From Candidatus Eiseniibacteriota bacterium (GTDB taxonomy: Bacteria > Joyebacterota > Joyebacteria > Joyebacterales > Joyebacteraceae), in assembly GCA_030630395.1 (NCBI GenBank), contig DAOVNE010000115.1:1-5490 (forward strand): a stretch of 5,490 nt of DNA, given 5' to 3'. How positions within the stretch are numbered: position 1 is the stretch's first letter; every line of letters starts with the position of its first letter. Below, piece by piece: positions 1-5,490 of the stretch. Position numbers and translations under genes: made by a program. Below the pieces are notes generated by a model. It had not been told where the DNA came from and ran no database searches. It worked only from the letters and a program-made list of their open reading frames with translations.

Positions 1-1
1 C

Positions 2-1405
<1,404 letters not shown>

Positions 1406-1471
1406 CAGCTCCGGCCGCGCGCGAGGATTGCAGGCGGGTTGACCAGGAAGTCTTACGCGTAGAGATTCTGC

Positions 1472-1476
1472 AAGGA
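1472..1476 (+). promoter_or_regulatory. Ribosome binding site that sets the histidine kinase start
   Basis: AAGGA lies 8 bases before the ATG at 1485 but only 2 bases before an in-frame GTG at 1479. The spacing favours the ATG, giving a protein two residues shorter than the longest reading. Confidence 0.6.
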
Positions 1477-1484
1477 CTGTGGCT

Positions 1485-2765
1485 ATGGCTCTGGGTCTCA
1501 AGACAACACCTGATCACATACAGACGGCGGGAATCCGCACGAGGGCCTACGTCTTTGTCGCCGTCTCACTCCTGGCTGTGGTCATCTTCCTGTACACGAA
1601 CAGCCTGATTCGAAGACTCGAGGTTCAGTCTGCCACGCTCTCCCGATCCATAGCGGGTCTGTGCGCCACGGCCACCTACGCCGCTCGGGAAAACGTGGAG
1701 CTGTCGGTCGTCTTCGGAGAGCTGATCGAGAGCATCAACTTCCCCATGGTCATCTCAGATGTGAGAGGCGTGCCCATCACGTGGAAGGGACTCCCTATCG
1801 ACGTCGACCCGGAGGAGGTGAGCCACGAGGAGTATCTCTCCGCGGATCCGGAGAACCCCTCGGATTCAGGGTTGGGCGACGTGATGCGGATCATGGCTGA
1901 GGTGGATCGTCGTCGCTCGCCGATCCCGATGACTCAGATAGGGGATGAGACCGTTCTGGGCTATGTCCACTACGGTGAGTCCAGCATGATAAAGGAGATG
2001 CGCTTCGTACCGGCGCTCGAGATCCTTGCGTTCGGCGTTCTCCTCCTTCTGGGATTCCTCGGCTTCCGCAATGCTAAACTCGCGGAGCTTCGTTCGATCT
2101 GGGTCGGGCTGGCGAAGGAGACCGCCCACCAGCTGGGGACACCGATATCATCACTGATGGGGTGGGTGGAACTCCTCAGGGAGACCGGGTCGAAGGAGTG
2201 TGAAGCCTGCGGCGAGATCACGCGGATGTCTGTCGAGATGCAGCGGGATCTCGACAGGTTGGACAGGATATCCCAGCGATTCAATCAGATAGGGTCCACA
2301 CCGAAGATGAAGAGGCAGGATATCGCGGTCGTGCTGAGGGGAGCGGTGGACTATCTTCGCTGGCGTCTGCCCTCGCTTGGCAAGGAGATCGAGATCGATG
2401 AGGACTACGGGGATGTCCCGCTCGTTGACGTCAATGCCCAGCTGATGGAGTGGGTCGTTGAGAACCTCGTCAAGAACTCGCTGGAGGCGCTTCCGCCGAA
2501 GGGCGGAACGATCACGATCAAGACCGAGCACGCGCCCAAGGAAGGCGACGTCCGGATCTTCTTCACCGACAACGGCAGAGGTCTCACTTCCGCGGAGCGC
2601 AGACGCGTCTTTCTCCCGGGCTATTCGACGAAAAGGAAGGGATGGGGTTTGGGGTTGGCTCTGGCCAAACGGATTGTGGAGGAGCACCACAACGGACGAC
2701 TCTACATCGGATGGTCCGAGCCCGGGAAAGGCACGACCTTCGTAATCTGCCTTCCGGCTACCTAG
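1485..2765 (+). CDS. Membrane sensor histidine kinase, PorY-like, probable partner of the downstream PorX homologue
   Basis: A 426-residue sensor kinase that would autophosphorylate on His and pass phosphate to a response regulator. Order: short cytoplasmic N-terminus; TM1 ~21-38; extracytoplasmic sensor region ~43-172, rich in Asp/Glu and without a recognised ligand motif; TM2 ~174-194; then HisKA directly after the membrane. The H-box AKETAHQLGTPISSL (210-224) puts the phospho-acceptor at His215. The ATPase domain shows the N-box ENLVKNSLEA (326-335), G1 DNGRG (362-366), F-box Phe376, PGYSTK (378-383) and G2 GWGLGL (386-391), so all catalytic boxes are intact. The H-box and the PGYSTK-RKGWGLGLALAKRIVEE style resemble PorY-type kinases of Bacteroidota. 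There is no HAMP domain. A CxxC (Cys239, Cys242) sits in the loop between the two HisKA helices. Adjacency to the PorX homologue supports pairing, which is inferred. The stimulus is unknown. Confidence 0.88.
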   Translation: MALGLKTTPDHIQTAGIRTRAYVFVAVSLLAVVIFLYTNSLIRRLEVQSATLSRSIAGLCATATYAARENVELSVVFGELIESINFPMVISDVRGVPITWKGLPIDVDPEEVSHEEYLSADPENPSDSGLGDVMRIMAEVDRRRSPIPMTQIGDETVLGYVHYGESSMIKEMRFVPALEILAFGVLLLLGFLGFRNAKLAELRSIWVGLAKETAHQLGTPISSLMGWVELLRETGSKECEACGEITRMSVEMQRDLDRLDRISQRFNQIGSTPKMKRQDIAVVLRGAVDYLRWRLPSLGKEIEIDEDYGDVPLVDVNAQLMEWVVENLVKNSLEALPPKGGTITIKTEHAPKEGDVRIFFTDNGRGLTSAERRRVFLPGYSTKRKGWGLGLALAKRIVEEHHNGRLYIGWSEPGKGTTFVICLPAT

Positions 2766-2795
2766 CACGAGCTTTCTGCCACAAGAGATGCCTCA

Positions 2796-2818
2796 GGCGG
2801 ACCTGCCAAGTGTCCGCC
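2796..2818 (+). promoter_or_regulatory. GC-rich stem-loop in the kinase-porX spacer
   Basis: GGCGGAC (2796-2802) is perfectly complementary to GTCCGCC (2812-2818), giving a 7-bp stem with a 9-base loop. No run of T follows, so it is not a good intrinsic terminator. It lies 35 bases before the preferred porX start. It could be an mRNA stabiliser, a processing site or an attenuating structure that sets the kinase-to-regulator ratio, or it could be chance in GC-rich DNA. Confidence 0.35.
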
Positions 2819-2853
2819 AGGATTCATACATGGAGAGGGGACGGGATCTCAAG

Positions 2854-4419
2854 ATGAGTACCGTAAACAGGCGAATCCTCTGGGTCGACGATGAGATAGA
2901 CATGCTCAAGCCGCACATTATCTTCCTCGAGCAGCGAGGCTACGATCTGGCGACGGCGACCAGCGGTGAAGCAGCGATCGAGGTGATCAAGGAGGGGCGC
3001 TACGATATCGTCCTGCTCGACGAGATGATGGTCGGGATGGACGGACTCGAGACGTTGGCGGAGATGAAGGAGCTGGATCCTTCCGTTCCCGTGGTCATGG
3101 TAACCAAGAGCGAGGAGGAGGATCTCATGAACGATGCGCTGGGCAAGCGCATCGATGACTTCCTCATCAAGCCCGTCAAGCCGTCGCAGGTCCTGAGTGC
3201 GATCAAGCGCATTCTCGATGGGCAGAAGATACGGCGGGATCAACTGGCCCAGACATACGCTCGGGAGAACAGTCAGCTCCGTGCGCAGATAATGGGGACG
3301 ATGGACTGGCGCGAGTGGATAGAGTTCTACACCAAGTTCGTCCACTGGGATCTGGAACTCGACCGCGTTCGAGACCCCGGTCTCAGACAGATCCACCGTG
3401 ATCTCCAGATGTCGGCCAACGCGGAGTTCTCACGCTACGTAGAGGGCGAATACGAGGGGTGGGTCAACGACACTCCCGACCGTCCGCTGCTCTCTCCGGA
3501 CATCTTCCGGGAGTACGTGGCGCCGCTTCTGACGGCCAAGAAGAAGGTCTACTTCGTGGTGCTCGACTGTCTGAGACTCGACCACTGGATGAGTCTCATG
3601 CCGAGCCTGGAGCCGTTCTTCAACATAGAGAACCACTACTACTACTCGATCCTGCCGACGGCGACTCCGTACTCGCGAAACGCGCTCTTCAGCGGGCTCT
3701 ACCCCGTGGAGTTCGGCGAGAAGTTCCCCGACATATGGAATCCGCACTCGAGAGACCAGTACAGCAAGAACCGCTACGAGCGCCAGCTCATGGACGGGCA
3801 GCTGAGACGGATGGGTATCAGAGTGAATCCTTCGCACAAGTACGTGAAGATCTATGAGAAGGATGAGGCGGACAACGTGAGGCGGAAGATGGGATCGTTC
3901 CATGATCTCCAGTTCGTCTCGCTCGTCTACAATTTCGTCGACATCCTCTCACACGGGCGCTCGGAATCTGAGATTCTCCAGGAGATCGCGCCGGATGAGC
4001 CGGCCTTCCGTTCGCTCGTTCGCTCATGGTTCCTCCATTCGGCCCTGTACCACATCATCCAGGAGATGGCGCGTCAGAAGGCCACGGTCGTTCTGACGAC
4101 CGACCACGGCGCCGTTCTCGGGCGACGCGCAGCGCTCGTGCGGGGCAACAAAGCGACGACGACGAACATCCGCTACAAGTTCGGCAGCAATCTTGGTTAC
4201 AACCCGAAGGAGACATTCCTGATAGATGATCCCGGCCGCTTCCGCCTTCCGACCGACGGGTTGAGCAAGCAGTACGCCATCGCGAAGGAGGATTACTACT
4301 TCGTCTACCCGACGGAGTTCCACAAGTACGAGCGGCAGTACCGGGGCACCTTCCAGCATGGCGGGATCTCGACCGAAGAGATGATCCTCCCGTGTGCCGT
4401 CATGACTCCCAGGGGATAG
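2854..4419 (+). CDS. porX: PorX-like response regulator: REC receiver plus PglZ/alkaline-phosphatase-superfamily effector domain
   Basis: 521 residues, close to the ~518 of characterised PorX. REC domain ~6-122: acidic pair Asp12/Asp13, phospho-acceptor Asp56 in LLDEMM, switch Thr84, Lys106 before Pro107. A helical linker spans ~123-215. The C-terminal domain (~230-521) is a PglZ/alkaline-phosphatase fold with the full metal set: Asp238 (VVLDCLRLDHW), Thr271 (LPTATPYSRNALFSG) as nucleophile/ligand, Asp363 and His367 (NFVDILSHG), Asp417-His418 (TTDHG) and His502 (QHGGIST). There is no DNA-binding domain. In Bacteroidota, PorX regulates type IX secretion and is a zinc phosphodiesterase on oligonucleotides; conservation here suggests an active enzyme. 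Start at 2854 is chosen because homologues begin just before ILWVDDE; an in-frame ATG at 2830 with AGGA 7 bases upstream is the alternative, and ATG 2788 lacks a spaced binding site and overlaps the stem-loop. Probably phosphorylated by the upstream kinase. Confidence 0.9.
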   Translation: MSTVNRRILWVDDEIDMLKPHIIFLEQRGYDLATATSGEAAIEVIKEGRYDIVLLDEMMVGMDGLETLAEMKELDPSVPVVMVTKSEEEDLMNDALGKRIDDFLIKPVKPSQVLSAIKRILDGQKIRRDQLAQTYARENSQLRAQIMGTMDWREWIEFYTKFVHWDLELDRVRDPGLRQIHRDLQMSANAEFSRYVEGEYEGWVNDTPDRPLLSPDIFREYVAPLLTAKKKVYFVVLDCLRLDHWMSLMPSLEPFFNIENHYYYSILPTATPYSRNALFSGLYPVEFGEKFPDIWNPHSRDQYSKNRYERQLMDGQLRRMGIRVNPSHKYVKIYEKDEADNVRRKMGSFHDLQFVSLVYNFVDILSHGRSESEILQEIAPDEPAFRSLVRSWFLHSALYHIIQEMARQKATVVLTTDHGAVLGRRAALVRGNKATTTNIRYKFGSNLGYNPKETFLIDDPGRFRLPTDGLSKQYAIAKEDYYFVYPTEFHKYERQYRGTFQHGGISTEEMILPCAVMTPRG

Positions 4420-4429
4420 GTCCTAGGCG

Positions 4430-4936
4430 ATGGGTGGAAGAAGAGAGAGCCTCGTCACCAGGTCATCCGACGAAAGCCGGGAGCTGGGCCGCGCACTTGG
4501 ACGGCTGCTTGAGGCTGGTGATCTCGTTGCGCTCTACGGGGATCTGGGAAGTGGGAAGACCGTTCTTGCCCAGGGCATCTCGGTCGGACTCGGGTACGAC
4601 GGCTACGTGTCCAGTCCCAGCTTCATCGTTGTCAACGAGTACGCCGGGCGCGTCCCGATTCTGCACGTCGACCTCTACAGGATTCACGATCCTGCTGAGA
4701 TCGAGGATCTTGGGTACCGCGAGCTCTTCTTCGGTGATGGCGTGGCGATCATCGAGTGGGCGGAGCGCGCCAGGGAGTTCCTCCCGGACGAGAGGCTTGA
4801 CATACGCATTTCGATCGATGCTCCGGACATGCGCACCTTGGTGTTTGACGCGCGTGGTGACAGGCACGTCCGTGTGAAGAGTGCGCTCCTGAAACTGTGG
4901 AGAGAGCGGTCGCAGGATGAAGATTCTCACGATTGA
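4430..4936 (+). CDS. tsaE: TsaE, ATPase of the tRNA t6A37 threonylcarbamoylation complex
   Basis: TsaE (YjeE family) is the small P-loop ATPase that cycles the TsaB-TsaD complex transferring the threonylcarbamoyl group to A37 of ANN-decoding tRNAs. The protein has 168 residues, slightly more than the usual ~150-160. Seen: Walker A GDLGSGKT (37-44), the family SPSF switch (62-65, usually SPTF/SPTY), HVDLYR (79-84) and the IIEWAER strand (107-113) with the Walker B-like Glu109. All are at family-typical spacing. The start lies 10 bases after the porX stop, with GATAGG (4415-4420) nine bases upstream acting as a weak binding site that spans that stop, which points to translational coupling. It ends inside tsaB. 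tsaE next to porX is also met in Bacteroidota, so this is a conserved neighbourhood rather than chance (recalled knowledge, not searched). Confidence 0.95.
   Translation: MGGRRESLVTRSSDESRELGRALGRLLEAGDLVALYGDLGSGKTVLAQGISVGLGYDGYVSSPSFIVVNEYAGRVPILHVDLYRIHDPAEIEDLGYRELFFGDGVAIIEWAERAREFLPDERLDIRISIDAPDMRTLVFDARGDRHVRVKSALLKLWRERSQDEDSHD
4899..4906 (+). promoter_or_regulatory. Probable tsaB ribosome binding site inside tsaE
   Basis: GGAGAGAG ends 10 bases before the tsaB ATG at 4917 and lies within the last tsaE codons. It supports the overlapping start and coupled translation of the two t6A genes. Confidence 0.45.
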
Positions 4937-5490
4937 CACATCGACGCCCGTGGAGGTTGTCTCCGTAGTGGATGGGGACAGGCTCGTTGGCGTCTCGGAG
5001 CGACGCACGGAGCGAGGGCATACCGAGCGCCTGCTGGAGGCCGTCGCGACGGTCCTCCGCGAGGCGGGAGTCGCCATTCTGGATCTCGACGGCATAGCCG
5101 TCGCAGTGGGGCCCGGCAGATTCAGTGGTCTCAGGGTCGGTCTGGCGACCGCCAAGGGGTTGGCCGTCTCAACCGGGCTGCCCGTCTGGCCCGTCTCCAC
5201 GACCGAGTCGCTGGCTGCGAGCGCACCCGCCCGCGAGGGGCTGATTCTCTCCGCGATCGATGCGAGAAAGGGAGAGGTCTACTGCGCCCTCTTTGACGCG
5301 AGTGGGGAAGAGCGGGAGCGTATCTCGGACGATGCCGCACTCGAGCCGCAGGAGGCGGCGCGAATGGCGCTTGCCGCGGCCGATGGCCGCACGGTTCAGC
5401 CGGTGGGCTCCGGAGCTTCCGAGTATGCGCAGGAGTTCAGAGCCATTCTTGGTGATGGTCTGTCAGTCCCCGAGTGCAGCATCGATGTGA
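4917..5490 (+). CDS. tsaB: TsaB, scaffold subunit of the tRNA t6A37 complex (3' partial)
   Basis: TsaB (YeaZ family) is the inactive ASKHA-fold paralogue that dimerises with TsaD and binds TsaE during t6A synthesis. The frame runs open from 4917 to the window edge, 191 complete codons against ~220-235 usual, so the C-terminus lies outside. Seen: the N-terminal strand MKILTIDTSTP (1-11), GHTERLL (34-40), the family signature GPGRFSGLRVGLATAKGLA (65-83; the common form is GPGSFTGLR) and IDARKGEVYCALF (114-126). The ATG overlaps the end of tsaE by 20 bases in another frame. The pair may be co-translated, which fits two subunits of one complex. TsaD, the catalytic subunit, and TsaC are not in the window. 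Nothing suggests damage before the edge. Confidence 0.93.
   Translation, partial: MKILTIDTSTPVEVVSVVDGDRLVGVSERRTERGHTERLLEAVATVLREAGVAILDLDGIAVAVGPGRFSGLRVGLATAKGLAVSTGLPVWPVSTTESLAASAPAREGLILSAIDARKGEVYCALFDASGEERERISDDAALEPQEAARMALAAADGRTVQPVGSGASEYAQEFRAILGDGLSVPECSIDV

Noticed and set aside
1406..1440. GC-rich stretch after serS as a terminator
   Set aside because: CCGGCCGCGCGCG is self-complementary in part but forms no clear stem-loop and has no T run.
1439..1467. Possible sigma70 promoter before the kinase: TTGACC at 1439-1444
   Set aside because: At 17-base spacing the -10 would be GAGATT (1462-1467), only 3 of 6 matches, and other spacings are no better; unsupported without expression data.
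2151..2768. Antisense open frame (205 codons) across the kinase
   Set aside because: It runs opposite intact HisKA and ATPase boxes and shows no recognisable domain.
4392..4877. Same-strand open frame (161 codons) overlapping tsaE
   Set aside because: It is a +1 shadow of tsaE with Ser/Arg-rich composition; TsaE motifs are in the other frame.
4463..5200. Long antisense open frame (245 codons) across tsaE and tsaB
   Set aside because: It is opposite two strongly recognised genes, has low-complexity Ser/Arg/Thr composition and no motif; it is a GC-rich shadow frame.

Overview
The window is GC-rich (roughly 60% by eye) bacterial DNA with every supportable gene on the + strand, packed closely enough to be one transcription unit. 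Gene content suggests a member of or near the FCB (Fibrobacterota-Chlorobiota-Bacteroidota) group. A PorX-type response regulator, a PorY-like histidine kinase and tsaE next to porX are typical of that group. The high GC content and frequent AGA/AGG and ATA codons fit a GC-rich sister or candidate lineage better than a typical Bacteroidota. This placement is inference from gene families only.

Layout: (1) 2-1405 is an open frame entering from the left edge. It starts as a carbon-nitrogen hydrolase (nitrilase) carrying the active-site Lys and Cys, then switches in frame, at about 303-325, to a seryl-tRNA synthetase lacking its first ~60-65 residues. The switch falls on a short word (Glu-Leu-Lys-Arg-Lys-Gly) plausible in both families, so a homology-driven deletion or a metagenome assembly join is the main explanation. 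(2) 1485-2765 is a membrane histidine kinase with a PorY-like core. (3) 2766-2853 is an 88-base spacer with a GC-rich hairpin. (4) 2854-4419 is a PorX-like protein: REC receiver, helical linker, and PglZ/alkaline-phosphatase-superfamily domain with all expected metal ligands. (5) 4430-4936 is tsaE. (6) 4917 to the right edge is tsaB, overlapping tsaE by 20 bases and cut by the window end.

How they work together: the kinase and PorX homologue probably form a cognate two-component pair whose output is an enzyme domain rather than a DNA-binding domain. In Bacteroidota, PorX/PorY control the type IX secretion system, and PorX is a zinc-dependent phosphodiesterase acting on oligonucleotides. TsaE and TsaB belong to the machinery that makes the universal tRNA modification t6A37. 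No RNA genes, CRISPR arrays, insertion sequences or phage genes were seen. Gaps between genes are 79, 88 and 10 bases, so no gene-free stretch exceeds 300 bases.
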